Positions 7,751 through 17,235 of a stretch of DNA of 39,029 nt are shown in pieces; position 1 is the stretch's first letter, and every line of letters begins with the position of its first letter. Below the pieces are notes generated by a model. The model was not told where the DNA came from, ran no database searches, and saw only the letters and a list, made by a program, of their open reading frames with translations. A program made the position numbers and the translations under genes. The DNA is from Acidimicrobiales bacterium (GTDB taxonomy: Bacteria > Actinomycetota > Acidimicrobiia > Acidimicrobiales > RAAP-2): contig JADGOI010000007.1 in the NCBI GenBank assembly GCA_017883075.1, positions 1-39,029 on the forward strand, given 5' to 3'.

Positions 7751-9273
7751 TGCGCACACGACTCGGTCGACAGGCCCTCCTCACCGGCTGGGGACGCACG
7801 GCCCCTTCCTCGGCCGATGTAGTGCACGCCGTCCACCCCGACGTAGTGGACCAGGCCATGAGAATCGCGGCCTCGGAGCCTTCGGCGGGACGCGGCATGA
7901 TTGCCCGCGGTCTCGGTCGCAGTTACGGCGATGCCGCCCAGAACGCCGGGGGGATCGTGGTGGATGCCACCTGGCTCGATGCCATCCACCACGTGGATTT
8001 CGAAAACGGGTTGATCACCGTGGGTGCCGGGGTAAGCCTCGAAACCCTGATGGAGCGGTTCGTCCCCATGGGCTGGTTCGTGCCGGTAACCCCGGGCACC
8101 CGGATGGTCACGGTGGGCGGGGCCATTGCCGCTGACATCCACGGGAAGAATCATCATCGAGATGGCAGTTTCTGCTCCCACGTCACCCGGATGACCCTGG
8201 TGACACCCACCGGGTCGATTGAACTGTCAGCCCAATCAGACCCTGATCTCTTTTGGGCGACGGCCGGCGGCATGGGGCTCACCGGGGTGATCACCGATGC
8301 CACCCTGCAGATGATTCCTGTCGGGACCAGCTACATGTTGGTGGACACGGAGCGAGCTACCGATCTCGACGACGTGATGGGCAAGATGGTCTCCGGCGAC
8401 GATGGCTACCGGTACTCGGTGGCATGGATCGACTGCCAGTCGACGGGGAGTCGGCTCGGACGCTCGGTACTGACCCGGGGCGACCATGCCCGCCTCGAAG
8501 ACCTGCCCGCCCGACTCCGACAGGATCCGGACAAGGCTCGCGCCTTTCATCCCCGCACCCTCATCACGGTGCCCATCACCCCACCCAGCGGCCTCCTCAA
8601 TCCACTCACGGTCGGGGCATTCAACGAACTGTGGTTCCGCAAGGCACCCAAGCATCAGACGGCAAAACCGCACCACATGACGGGGTTCTTCCATCCCCTC
8701 GACGGGGTCGGATCGTGGAACCGGCTCTACGGCCGAAAAGGGTTCCTCCAGTACCAATTCGTCGTCGCCGACCGATACGGCGAAACGGTGCGCCAGGTCA
8801 TCGAACGGCTCACCGCGTTGAAGCTGGCGTCGTTCCTTGCCGTCTTGAAGCGCTTCGGTCCCGGGGACCCGGGACCCCTCTCGTTCCCGATGGCCGGGTG
8901 GACCCTGGCCCTTGACCTGCCCGTCGGCTACCACCTGCTCGACTCCCTTCTCGATGAGCTCGATCAGTTGGTCATGGGAGTGGGTGGACGGATCTACCTG
9001 GCCAAAGACTCGCGGGTATCACCCGAGAACTTCGCGGCCATGTACCCACGGCTTGACGAGTGGCGGGCAGTCCGCCACCGGGTCGACCCCGATGGCCTCC
9101 TGCGCTCTGACCTCGGACGCCGACTCGGCCTCTGCAGCGACGTCAACACCGAACCGGGACATCTCCGGCCCGGGCCTGGGACTGGCCAACCAGCACCGAA
9201 GAAGAAGCGTGCCCCGGCCAAGAAACGGGCACTCCCCACTCCCATCCCCCCGACAGAACGGACGTCTTCATGA
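7747..9273 (+). CDS. dprE1: Decaprenylphosphoryl-beta-D-ribose 2'-oxidase DprE1
   Basis: This 508-residue FAD enzyme of the vanillyl-alcohol-oxidase fold oxidises DPR to the 2-keto intermediate that DprE2 reduces to DPA. The FAD domain has GRGMIARGLGRSYGD (about 48-62) and TPGTRMVTVGGAIAADIHGKNHH; H132 matches the mycobacterial numbering exactly. Catalytic Lys is K420 in YLAKDSR (mycobacterial K418). The residue aligned with mycobacterial Cys387, the covalent benzothiazinone target, is Ala388 (GWTLALD). Residues after about 461 form a Lys/Ala/Pro-rich tail (PAPKKKRAPAKKRA) that the 461-residue mycobacterial protein lacks. The start is the first of two consecutive ATGs at 7747, overlapping the ubiA stop. 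The stop overlaps dprE2 (ATGA). Confidence 0.95.
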   Translation: MMRTRLGRQALLTGWGRTAPSSADVVHAVHPDVVDQAMRIAASEPSAGRGMIARGLGRSYGDAAQNAGGIVVDATWLDAIHHVDFENGLITVGAGVSLETLMERFVPMGWFVPVTPGTRMVTVGGAIAADIHGKNHHRDGSFCSHVTRMTLVTPTGSIELSAQSDPDLFWATAGGMGLTGVITDATLQMIPVGTSYMLVDTERATDLDDVMGKMVSGDDGYRYSVAWIDCQSTGSRLGRSVLTRGDHARLEDLPARLRQDPDKARAFHPRTLITVPITPPSGLLNPLTVGAFNELWFRKAPKHQTAKPHHMTGFFHPLDGVGSWNRLYGRKGFLQYQFVVADRYGETVRQVIERLTALKLASFLAVLKRFGPGDPGPLSFPMAGWTLALDLPVGYHLLDSLLDELDQLVMGVGGRIYLAKDSRVSPENFAAMYPRLDEWRAVRHRVDPDGLLRSDLGRRLGLCSDVNTEPGHLRPGPGTGQPAPKKKRAPAKKRALPTPIPPTERTSS

Positions 9274-10031
9274 TTGACGCCATCGGCAGACCGCAATCAC
9301 TCCTGGTGCTCGGAGGATCATCTGAGATCGCCCAATCCATCGTGGCCAAGATGGTGCCGGCCCGGTGCCGCACGGTCATCCTGGCCGGACGGGTCGGACC
9401 CCGCCTGTCTGCGGCCGCCGACCTCGCCAGATCCGCGGGGGCCGAAGTGGTCGAGACGGTCGCCTTCGATGTAACCGAAACTGCGAACCACGTCGTATTC
9501 GCCGATGACGTGTTCGACCGGTTCGGCGATATCGATGTGGTCCTGGTGGCCGCGGGCGTGCTGGGGGATCAGAGCGTCGACGAGCACAACCCGGTAGCCG
9601 CAGCCGAAGTGATCGCCACCAACTTCGGCGGATTGGCCTCCGCCATGCTGGCAGTCACCGACCGGATGAGGCGCCAGGGACATGGTCGCCTGGTTGTGCT
9701 GTCGTCGGTGGCCGGGCAGCGGGCCCGGAAGGCCAACTTCATCTACGGGGCGTCGAAGGCCGGCCTCGATGCCTTCTCCCAGGGCCTGGGTGACTCGTTG
9801 GAGGGAAGCGGCGTTCGGGTCATGATTGTCCGTCCGGGGTTTGTGGTCGGCCGGATGACCGAAGGGATGGACCCGGCGCCGTTCTCGACTACTCCCGATG
9901 CGGTGGCTGACGCGGTGGCCCACGGGATCGAGTCGGGGGCGACGGTGGTCTACGTGCCCTCCGTCCTGCGGTGGGTGTTCGCAGTCATGCGCCATCTGCC
10001 TGGCTGGCTCTGGCGACGCATGCCGGGTTGA
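9270..10031 (+). CDS. dprE2: Decaprenylphosphoryl-2-keto-D-ribose reductase DprE2
   Basis: This 253-residue short-chain dehydrogenase reduces the DprE1 product with NAD(P)H to decaprenyl-phosphoryl-D-arabinose. The nucleotide loop is GGSSEIA (15-21), as in mycobacterial DprE2, rather than the usual TGxxxGxG. The triad is Ser in LSS (145-146), Y159 and K163 in IYGASKAG. NFGG and VRPGFV motifs are conserved. The C-terminus ends in a hydrophobic and basic segment (VLRWVFAVMRHLPGWLWRRMPG region), suggesting membrane association, as expected for a lipid-linked substrate. The ATG overlaps the dprE1 stop by four bases. It is the last gene of the plus-strand cassette and converges on the membrane protein gene about 105 bases away. 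Confidence 0.94.
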   Translation: MIDAIGRPQSLLVLGGSSEIAQSIVAKMVPARCRTVILAGRVGPRLSAAADLARSAGAEVVETVAFDVTETANHVVFADDVFDRFGDIDVVLVAAGVLGDQSVDEHNPVAAAEVIATNFGGLASAMLAVTDRMRRQGHGRLVVLSSVAGQRARKANFIYGASKAGLDAFSQGLGDSLEGSGVRVMIVRPGFVVGRMTEGMDPAPFSTTPDAVADAVAHGIESGATVVYVPSVLRWVFAVMRHLPGWLWRRMPG

Positions 10032-10137
10032 GGCCGGATTCTCCACCGGACCTGACCGTCCAGAGCCCGGTGCCGCTGACGATCGGCTGATCCGGGACTC
10101 TCATTCCCAGCTCCCGTCATCGCCCCTCAAGGTCGAG

Positions 10138-11823
10138 TCAGCCACCGAGGGAGGGCAGTGGCTCTACGAACGTGATGGTCGTCGGCACATCACCATCCGA
10201 ATAGGTCTGCGACAGTCCGGCGGAACCAGGTGGGGTTCCCGGAATCCCGTCGGTCAGCACCAGTTGGGCCCGGGGTGCCGAGCTCGCCACGTACGGCTTG
10301 GTGAACATGAACTCCCAATCCCTGGTCACGGTCGGGTGATAACCGTCTCGGGCGAGCTGAAGGACTAGCCCACTGGCTTCGGGCCATCGGTCGGCGTTTC
10401 CCATGACGACCAGGACGCTCCTGTCCGGAACCGTCCTCAGGTGGGCGATGGCGAAGGCGCTGAGTTGTCCGATCTCCGTATTCCCGTCCGATTCGACGGC
10501 AGCGGAGCCGCGGGCCAACTGCCGACCCACGAAGACGGCGGGAACGATGGAGACGATGGCCATTGCCCACACGAGCGGCGCACGCCACCAGGTCGATGAC
10601 GGCGACGTCGTGCGTTCCCGCAGACTCTCTACCGACAACACCCCGATCGCTATGACCCCGGGTGCGGGCACCAACGCCATCCAATACGTCAGGTAGTCCC
10701 CGATCGGCCCCACGATGCGCTCCACCGAAATGACCGACACCACCAGGCCCACGAGCGAGGTGACACTGAGGCCAAGAGCGAACCACCGACGGGAACAACC
10801 AGCCCAGATCATTCCCGCCACGGCCAGACAACCCCAGAAAACAAGTGTGTCCTGTCTCCCGATAGCTGCAGTGGTCATCGATGCGGTGGTCGAGAAGTTG
10901 CCCCAGGGAACGGCTGTCGTCGAGTTGGCGACAGTGGCCCAGGCTGCCGAGAGGCCGTGGGTCGATCCGAATTTGGCGGCGGTGACCGCCGGCTGGGTGA
11001 AGAAGTCGTAGAGAGCCGACAGGTTCCCCGGATGGCCGGAAGACTCCTGTACCAACGGAGGAATCCAGGCGATGATCAGAACCACCAGTCCCAGGATGCC
11101 CAACATGGCAGGAGCAAGCCCGCGCTCCCGATGGTCCACCTCGCGGTGGTGACGGCGTCGTATCCCTGCCTGCGTCAGATAACCGATGATGGAACAAACA
11201 CCCATCACGCCAACCAGGGGGGCGGTGCCGACGTCCGTCTGAACCACATAGGAGCCCACCACTGCCATCCAGACGACCGAGAGTCCCGACCCCGAGATCG
11301 CCCCGGCAGTCAACACCATGACCAGCAGGACGGCGGGAGCCTCGAGGCTGGGATTCCAGAACGTCTCGATGGCATTGGCACCCAGGGCGAGGAGGCCCAC
11401 GCCCACCACCGCCACCGCCCAGCGTGCCGACCATTCGCCGGCGAATCGGTGCACCACCAGCAAGGCAGCAACGACGCAGACCCCATTGATCAGAAGCGAA
11501 CCGGCAAGGAGTGAACGGGGGTTGGTGCCCGAAAGGCTGTACACGGGAGCCAGCAGATAGAAGAGTGCCGGCCCTGGATGGTTCCAGCCGAAGCGTGAGT
11601 AGGGCCCGACCTCTGCATGGAATCTCATGGCGTCGCTCACCCGCAACGCCAGGATGGCCTGGTCGCCGTAGTGGTAGTACGGGCGCCCATAGGTCGCCAC
11701 CACTTTGACCAGACCCACGACGAAAGCCAGCGACATAACCACGATGCTGATCGGCCAAGCCGTCCTCGACGAGCGCCGTCGATGGCTGGCCGGCTGCGCC
11801 CCGCTCATCTGACCACTTGTCAC
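10138..11823 (-). CDS. Polytopic membrane protein, GT-C glycosyltransferase-like
   Basis: The 561-residue protein has roughly ten to twelve hydrophobic segments and a soluble C-terminal domain (about 450-561). After the first helix (about 23-44) comes an extracytoplasmic loop with HYGDQAILALRVSDA (GDQ at 53-55, D64) and RFGWNHPGPALFYLL (77-91). An acidic motif in the first outer loop is typical of GT-C enzymes that use polyprenyl-phosphate sugars. I do not recognise a named family. Given the facing ubiA-dprE1-dprE2 cassette, an arabinofuranosyl- or other polyprenyl-sugar transferase is a reasonable guess, not a demonstration. GTG at 11823 overlaps the pcrA stop by GTGA; an ATG six codons in is the alternative start. 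It is the last gene of the guaB3-guaA-pcrA run. Confidence 0.75.
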   Translation of the reverse strand: MTSGQMSGAQPASHRRRSSRTAWPISIVVMSLAFVVGLVKVVATYGRPYYHYGDQAILALRVSDAMRFHAEVGPYSRFGWNHPGPALFYLLAPVYSLSGTNPRSLLAGSLLINGVCVVAALLVVHRFAGEWSARWAVAVVGVGLLALGANAIETFWNPSLEAPAVLLVMVLTAGAISGSGLSVVWMAVVGSYVVQTDVGTAPLVGVMGVCSIIGYLTQAGIRRRHHREVDHRERGLAPAMLGILGLVVLIIAWIPPLVQESSGHPGNLSALYDFFTQPAVTAAKFGSTHGLSAAWATVANSTTAVPWGNFSTTASMTTAAIGRQDTLVFWGCLAVAGMIWAGCSRRWFALGLSVTSLVGLVVSVISVERIVGPIGDYLTYWMALVPAPGVIAIGVLSVESLRERTTSPSSTWWRAPLVWAMAIVSIVPAVFVGRQLARGSAAVESDGNTEIGQLSAFAIAHLRTVPDRSVLVVMGNADRWPEASGLVLQLARDGYHPTVTRDWEFMFTKPYVASSAPRAQLVLTDGIPGTPPGSAGLSQTYSDGDVPTTITFVEPLPSLGG

Positions 11824-14345
11824 GCTCTCTTCAGCGGTGCCATGCGGAGGAGCAGCTTCTTGCGGCCGACACTCCCGAAGTGCACTTCGGCCTCGAGGTC
11901 ATCACCGGTACCCCCGGTGCCGATGACGTTCCCCTCGCCCCAGACGCCATGGACCACCTTGTCCCCGACGTTCAACCCGAGCGATTCAGCTCCGGTGGTT
12001 GCCGATACCCGCCCCTTTCCTGATCCGGACCCCGTATCCGAATGGGCGACCCCGCGGCCGAACACCGAGCGCCCCGGGGTCCCGGCGTCGTCAACGCCGC
12101 TCCGCTCGTTGCGACCGAAGGAACCCTGCACTCCGCTTCGGGTACCCCGGTTCGATCCATACTCGGCAGCGCCACCACCGACGTCACGGATCAGTTCGGG
12201 TGGGATCTCATTCAGAAACCGGCTGGGGATGTTGCTGCTCATGTTGCCCCACAGCATCCGGCTCCACGCGTGCGAGACGAACAGAAAACGCTCTGCCCGG
12301 GTGATGCCGACGTAACAAAGTCGTCGTTCCTCCTCGAGCTCGACCGGATCTCCGAGAGACCGGAAGTGAGGGAAGATCCCATCCTCCATTCCCACCATGA
12401 ACACGGCCGGGAACTCGAGCCCCTTGGCGATATGCATGGTCATCAGGGACACCTGGCTCCCGTCATCACCCAGCTCGTCGGAGCCCGCAATCAATGCCGT
12501 CGCCTCGAGAAACTCCGCCAACGTGGCGTACTGGGAGGCATTGCCGGCCAACTCGTCGACATTCTCCACTCGTCCGAGTGCCTCGATACTTCCATCAGCG
12601 AGGAGCTCATTCCGGTATCCGGTCTGCTCGAGGATGGCCACCACCAGTTCCCCCGGGCCGAGCATGGCACCCGCCTCGACGAGTTCGCCATCCGGCGGCG
12701 CCAACGCCTCGTCGGGGGAGGCCCCTGGCACTGGCAGCTGGCCTCGCGGGGCGATGGCCTCGCGGGGGGCGATGATCCCACCGGGGGCGATGGCCTCGCC
12801 GTCTTCGCCGGTCAACACGGGAACAAGCATCACCAGGCGCAGCTTCTCGAGCAGGTCAGCCAAGCCGATCAACGCCTTGGCTGCCCTTCCGCCAACTCCG
12901 GCCTCAACCGCGTGAGCCACTGCTGTTCCGAATGACTCTCCGTTCTGGTTGGCCCAGATCGCCAACCGGGCGACCGAGGTGTCGCCCACTCCGCGTTTGG
13001 GTACGTTGACTATCCGGCGCCAGCTCACTTCGTCGTCGGGATTGACCAACACCCGCAGGTAGGCGAGGACGTCCTTCACCTCGCGCCGGTCGTAGAACTT
13101 GGTGCCGCCCACTACCTGGTAGGGCACCTCTGACCTGACCATTGCCTCTTCGAGTGCCCGACTCTGTGCGTTCGTGCGGTAGAAGACCGCCACGTCGCCC
13201 CAGGCCAGATCGTGCTCACGGTGAAGGCGGCCGATCTCATGGGCCACCCACGAGGCCTCGTCGTATTCGTCCTCGGCCCGATACCGGGTGATTGGCTCGC
13301 CGACCCCGCGATCCGTCCATAGCGTCTTCGGCTTGCGGGACACGTTGTTGGCAATGACCGAGTTGGCGGCATCGAGGATGGACTGGGTGGACCGGAAGTT
13401 CTGGTCGAGGGTCACTACCGTCGAATCAGGGAAGGCCTCCTCAAAAGCGAGAATATTGGTGATATCGGCTCCCCTGAAGCGGTAGACCGACTGGTCGCTG
13501 TCGCCGACGACCACGATATTGCGGTGCTCGTCTGCTAACAGCACCGCCAGCGCATTCTGGACGGCATTGGTGTCTTGGTACTCATCGATGAGCACATGGG
13601 TGAACCGCGCCCGGTAGTGGTCGAGCACATCAGGGTGTTGGCGGAACAGGCGCACGGTGTTGAGAAGTAGATCGTCGAAGTCCATGGCGTTGGCTGCGAC
13701 CATGCGTTGCTGATAGATGTCGAACACGTCAGCGATGCGGCGGTCGAAAATGGTGGCAGCCGCGGCTCGGTACTCAGCCGGTCCAAGCTGTCGCGACTTG
13801 GCTTGGCTGATCTGGCCGAGGATGGAACGGGGAGGAAGCTTCTTCGTATCAACGTCCAGCTCGCGACAGACGATTTCCACCAATCGACGGGAATCGGCAT
13901 CGTCATAGATGGTGAACGAGCCTTTGTAGCCGAGGCGGTCGCCGTGGGCCCGAAGAATGCGGACGCCGGCGGAGTGGAAGGTGGAAACCCACATTCGTTT
14001 CCCACGTTCCCCGACCGACTCGACCACCCGCCGGCGCATTTCGTCTGCAGCCTTGTTGGTAAAGGTGATGGCGAGGATCTGCCAAGGTGCCGCATCGCCG
14101 CTGGCGATCAGGTGGGCAATGCGTCGGGTGAGCACCCTCGTCTTCCCCGATCCGGCACCCGCAACTATCAACAGTGGGCCGCCGCGATGCACCACTGAGT
14201 CGTGTTGGGGCGGAGTCAACCCGGCCACCAAAGTGTCAGGGTCGATCATCCCGTCCATCCGATGGTGGCCGAGTGGCCCCGGATGCGAAGTGTCGTCGTG
14301 ATCGAAGAGCAATCCGGCGCTCCCGTGCGTCACAATCACTCCCAT
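11820..14345 (-). CDS. pcrA: ATP-dependent DNA helicase PcrA/UvrD
   Basis: This 841-residue superfamily 1A 3'-5' helicase acts in nucleotide-excision and recombination repair. Motifs appear in order: Q motif [10 protein letters not shown], Walker [10 protein letters not shown] (61-69), TFTNKAA, Walker B LIDEYQD (253-258), [33 protein letters not shown] and VGITRAE. The C-terminus has the Tudor-like PcrA tail ([17 protein letters not shown]) after a Gly/Ser-rich linker. About 58 residues (506-563) form an unusual insert with repeated EAIAP/IIAP units in the 2B subdomain. The annotated ATG lies ten bases inside guaA; internal Mets at 30 and 33 are possible starts since the first 35 residues are not conserved family sequence. 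Confidence 0.95.
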   Translation of the reverse strand: MGVIVTHGSAGLLFDHDDTSHPGPLGHHRMDGMIDPDTLVAGLTPPQHDSVVHRGGPLLIVAGAGSGKTRVLTRRIAHLIASGDAAPWQILAITFTNKAADEMRRRVVESVGERGKRMWVSTFHSAGVRILRAHGDRLGYKGSFTIYDDADSRRLVEIVCRELDVDTKKLPPRSILGQISQAKSRQLGPAEYRAAAATIFDRRIADVFDIYQQRMVAANAMDFDDLLLNTVRLFRQHPDVLDHYRARFTHVLIDEYQDTNAVQNALAVLLADEHRNIVVVGDSDQSVYRFRGADITNILAFEEAFPDSTVVTLDQNFRSTQSILDAANSVIANNVSRKPKTLWTDRGVGEPITRYRAEDEYDEASWVAHEIGRLHREHDLAWGDVAVFYRTNAQSRALEEAMVRSEVPYQVVGGTKFYDRREVKDVLAYLRVLVNPDDEVSWRRIVNVPKRGVGDTSVARLAIWANQNGESFGTAVAHAVEAGVGGRAAKALIGLADLLEKLRLVMLVPVLTGEDGEAIAPGGIIAPREAIAPRGQLPVPGASPDEALAPPDGELVEAGAMLGPGELVVAILEQTGYRNELLADGSIEALGRVENVDELAGNASQYATLAEFLEATALIAGSDELGDDGSQVSLMTMHIAKGLEFPAVFMVGMEDGIFPHFRSLGDPVELEEERRLCYVGITRAERFLFVSHAWSRMLWGNMSSNIPSRFLNEIPPELIRDVGGGAAEYGSNRGTRSGVQGSFGRNERSGVDDAGTPGRSVFGRGVAHSDTGSGSGKGRVSATTGAESLGLNVGDKVVHGVWGEGNVIGTGGTGDDLEAEVHFGSVGRKKLLLRMAPLKRA
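12657..12830 (-). repeat. Low-complexity repeat insert within pcrA
   Basis: This stretch encodes about residues 506-563 of PcrA. GGGGCGATGGCCTCGC-type units recur (around 12749-12800) and give a peptide with EAIAP, IIAP and EAIAP units followed by a Pro/Glu/Ala-rich stretch. The frame is kept. Normal PcrA proteins have no such segment here, as far as I recall. Confidence 0.65.
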
Positions 14346-15940
14346 TCGATGGTGCCGGGAGGCTTGGACGTGATGTCCAGTGCCACCCGGTTGACGCCCT
14401 CGACCTCGTTGATGATGCGCGAGGAGAGGCGTTCCAAGACGTCGTAGGGCAGGCGAGCCCAGTCGGCTGTCATGGCGTCGTCACTGGTGACGGCGCGAAT
14501 TACAATGGGATAGGCATACGTGCGTCCATCACCCATGACCCCGACGGTGCGCACTGCGGGCATTACCGCGAAGCTCTGCCACAGGTCGCGGTAGAGGCCG
14601 GCCCGGCGGATCTCCTCGACGACGATGGCATCGGCAGCCCGGAGTATCTCCGCACGCTCGGGCGTGACTTCACCCACGATCCGGACGGCCAGGCCCGGGC
14701 CTGGGAACGGCTGGCGCCACACGATGTCGTGGGGAAGCCCCAGCTCTTCACCGACTGCCCGCACTTCATCCTTGAACAGGAGACGCAATGGCTCTACCAG
14801 TTCAAAGGTCAGGTCGTCAGGAAGTCCTCCCACATTGTGATGGGACTTGATCTTGGCGGCGCTGTCCGAGCCCGACTCGATCACGTCGGGGTAGAGGGTT
14901 CCCTGTACCAGATAGTCCACCGCTCCGGAATCGGTCGTGTTGCCTGGCTCTTCGCCGACGGCTTCGAGGTCGCGCGCCACTTCTTCGAATACCCGGATGA
15001 ACAACTCCCCGATGATCTTGCGCTTTGCCTCCGGATCGGTCACTCCCGCCAGAGCCCCGAAGAACCGGTCGGATGCTTTGGCGTGCACCAAGTTGACATG
15101 AAACTGGCGACGGAAGGTTTCCTCTACCTGCTCTCCTTCGCCTGACCGCATCAGGCCGGTGTCGACGAACACACAGGTCAGCTGGTCACCGATCGCCTTG
15201 TGGACCAGCGCGGCCGCCACCGCTGAGTCCACCCCACCCGAGAGGGCGCAGAGGACTCGTGATGAGCCGACCTGGGCCCGAATCTTCTCCACCTGGGACT
15301 CGATGATCGAGGTATGGGTCCATGAAGGCGGACAACCGCAGACATCGTAGAGAAAGCGCTCGAGCAGATCGCGTCCCCGCTCGGTATGCACCACCTCGGG
15401 ATGGAACTGCACCCCGTAGATCCGACGATTGGCGTCGTGGAGAGCGGCCACCTTGGCGTCAGGGCTTTGAGCGGTCGGAACGAAACCCTCGGGCACCACC
15501 GTGATGGCGTCGCCGTGACTCATCCACACTTCAGCATCACCGGGCCAGTCGACGAAGATCGGAGACCGCTCCGTGAGGGTCAGGGCGGTGCGACCGTACT
15601 CGCCGCGTCCAGTACGAGCCACTTCCCCACCCAGTTGCAGGGCAAGGAGCTGGGCGCCGTAACAGATACCGAGTATCGGAATGCCGGTGTCATAGATAGC
15701 CGGGTCGATCTGTGGAGCCGGGGTTTCGTTGACCGACTTGGGCCCTCCCGACAGAATGATGCCCTGCGGTCTCCGGGCCACCATCTCGGCGGCCGAGATC
15801 GTGTGCGGGACGATCTCCGAATAGACGTGGGCTTCCCGCACCCGCCGAGCGATGAGCTGGGCATACTGGGCACCGAAGTCGACGACCAGAACCGGTCCGT
15901 CGACGAGAGGACCAGCCGCGCTCGGCGGGGAAGGGCTCAA
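14336..15940 (-). CDS. guaA: GMP synthase (glutamine-hydrolysing)
   Basis: The 534-residue two-domain enzyme converts XMP to GMP using glutamine and ATP. The class I glutamine amidotransferase domain has [15 protein letters not shown], the nucleophile elbow GICYGAQ (C93) and HPEVVHTE for the His/Glu pair. The synthetase domain has the PP-loop [14 protein letters not shown] and the terminal KPPGTIEWE of the dimerisation domain. The start is a TTG at 15940, overlapping the guaB3 stop by four bases (TTGA). No better start is seen before the conserved DFGAQYAQ. Transcription continues into pcrA, which overlaps the guaA stop by ten bases. Confidence 0.96.
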   Translation of the reverse strand: MSPSPPSAAGPLVDGPVLVVDFGAQYAQLIARRVREAHVYSEIVPHTISAAEMVARRPQGIILSGGPKSVNETPAPQIDPAIYDTGIPILGICYGAQLLALQLGGEVARTGRGEYGRTALTLTERSPIFVDWPGDAEVWMSHGDAITVVPEGFVPTAQSPDAKVAALHDANRRIYGVQFHPEVVHTERGRDLLERFLYDVCGCPPSWTHTSIIESQVEKIRAQVGSSRVLCALSGGVDSAVAAALVHKAIGDQLTCVFVDTGLMRSGEGEQVEETFRRQFHVNLVHAKASDRFFGALAGVTDPEAKRKIIGELFIRVFEEVARDLEAVGEEPGNTTDSGAVDYLVQGTLYPDVIESGSDSAAKIKSHHNVGGLPDDLTFELVEPLRLLFKDEVRAVGEELGLPHDIVWRQPFPGPGLAVRIVGEVTPERAEILRAADAIVVEEIRRAGLYRDLWQSFAVMPAVRTVGVMGDGRTYAYPIVIRAVTSDDAMTADWARLPYDVLERLSSRIINEVEGVNRVALDITSKPPGTIEWE

Positions 15941-17100
15941 TGGCCCATGCCGACACCCTGCGCACGCTGCAGGTCTTTGCCCTCTGTCTGCAAGGCCGGA
16001 GCCACCATCACCTCGGCTTTTTGAAACTCCTTGACCGTCTCATACCCGCATGTCGCCATGGCGGTGCTCAACGCTCCGAACAGGTTCATCCGCCCGTCGT
16101 TCTCGTGGGCAGGGCCGAGGAGAATTTCACGGAGCGTGCCCCGGGTGGTCGTCTTGACCCGAGCTCCCCGAGGCAGCGTGGGATGGAAGGTTGCCATGCC
16201 CCAGTGGTAGCCGCGGGCCGGTGCCTCCACCGCAGAGGACAGGGGCGAACCCAACATCACGGCATCGGCACCGCAGGCGATGGCCTTGGCGATGTCACCA
16301 CCCTTGGACATGCCACCGTCGGCGATCACGTGGCAGTAGACCCCGGTCTCGTCGAGGTGGCGCATCCGGGCACCGGCCACGTCGGCGATGGCGGTCGCCT
16401 GTGGAACTCCAATGCCCAGGACACCCCGGGTGGTGCAGGCGTTGCCGGGCCCGACTCCGACCAACACACCCACCGCTCCGGTGCGCATCAGGTGGAGGCC
16501 GGCTTGGTACGAGGCGCACCCGCCTACGATCACCGGGATCTCGAACTCACGGATGAAGCGCTTCAAATTGAGTGGCTCTACGGTCTTCGAAACGTGCTCC
16601 GCCGATACCACCGTGCCTTGGATCACCAACATGTCCAACTCTGCAGCCAGCAGGGCCGGGGCGAACAACTCCGTCTTCTGGGGGGTGACCGAGGCAGCGG
16701 TGGTGACGCCGGCCGCGCCCATCTCTTTGATCCTCTCGGTGACCAATCCCATCTTCACCGGCTCCGCGTACATCTGTTGCATGCGAGCTGTCGCCTTCTC
16801 GGTCGGCAACTCCCGAATCTCATCGAACAGGTTGGTGGGATCCTCGTAGCGGGTCCACAAACCCTCCAGATTCAAGACGCCGAGCCCACCGAGGCGCCCG
16901 ATCTCAATGGCAGTCGCCGGGCTGACCACGCCGTCCATGGCCGAGGCCATGAGTGGTAGCTCGAAGCGGTAGGCGTCGATCTCCCAACTGATGTCGACAT
17001 CCTCAGGGTCCCGGGTTCTCCGGCTGGGAACGATGGCGATGTCATCGAACCCGTAGGCCCTCCGCCCTGATTTGAAGATGCCAATCTCTAATTCAGCCAC
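15937..17100 (-). CDS. guaB3: GuaB3 family IMP dehydrogenase-related protein
   Basis: This 387-residue TIM-barrel protein of the GuaB3 family lacks CBS domains and resembles M. tuberculosis Rv3410c: [13 protein letters not shown] near the N-terminus, [35 protein letters not shown] and a KEFQKAEV ending. Unlike the mycobacterial protein as I recall it, it keeps the IMPDH catalytic loop [19 protein letters not shown] with Cys at about 222, so it may bind or oxidise IMP. The GTG at 17100 was chosen over the longer frame to 17151 because GGAGG sits eight bases ahead and the family begins here. It precedes guaA with a four-base overlap. A normal guaB is not in the window. Confidence 0.9.
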   Translation of the reverse strand: MAELEIGIFKSGRRAYGFDDIAIVPSRRTRDPEDVDISWEIDAYRFELPLMASAMDGVVSPATAIEIGRLGGLGVLNLEGLWTRYEDPTNLFDEIRELPTEKATARMQQMYAEPVKMGLVTERIKEMGAAGVTTAASVTPQKTELFAPALLAAELDMLVIQGTVVSAEHVSKTVEPLNLKRFIREFEIPVIVGGCASYQAGLHLMRTGAVGVLVGVGPGNACTTRGVLGIGVPQATAIADVAGARMRHLDETGVYCHVIADGGMSKGGDIAKAIACGADAVMLGSPLSSAVEAPARGYHWGMATFHPTLPRGARVKTTTRGTLREILLGPAHENDGRMNLFGALSTAMATCGYETVKEFQKAEVMVAPALQTEGKDLQRAQGVGMGH

Positions 17101-17133
17101 GTCTCTATCCTCCGGCCCATGGGTGCGATTCCT

Positions 17134-17173
17134 CGAACGACCGTTCGGCAACTCTCCACAAACCCTGCCGAAC
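17134..17173 (-). promoter_or_regulatory. Alternative hairpins in guaB3 leader
   Basis: In the transcript sense GTTCGGCA (17173-17166) can pair with TGCCGAAC (17150-17143) around a 15-base loop. The CGAAC end of that second arm can instead pair with GTTCG just downstream (17138-17134) around a four-base loop. The two structures share an arm and exclude each other, and lie 34-73 bases before the guaB3 start. This could be an attenuator or an operator for a dimeric repressor of purine genes. Confidence 0.4.
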
Positions 17174-17235
17174 AGCTTCCCCCCACGATACCGCTTGGAG
17201 TCACTCCTCCCGGCGAGGGTTGGCCGGAATTCTGC

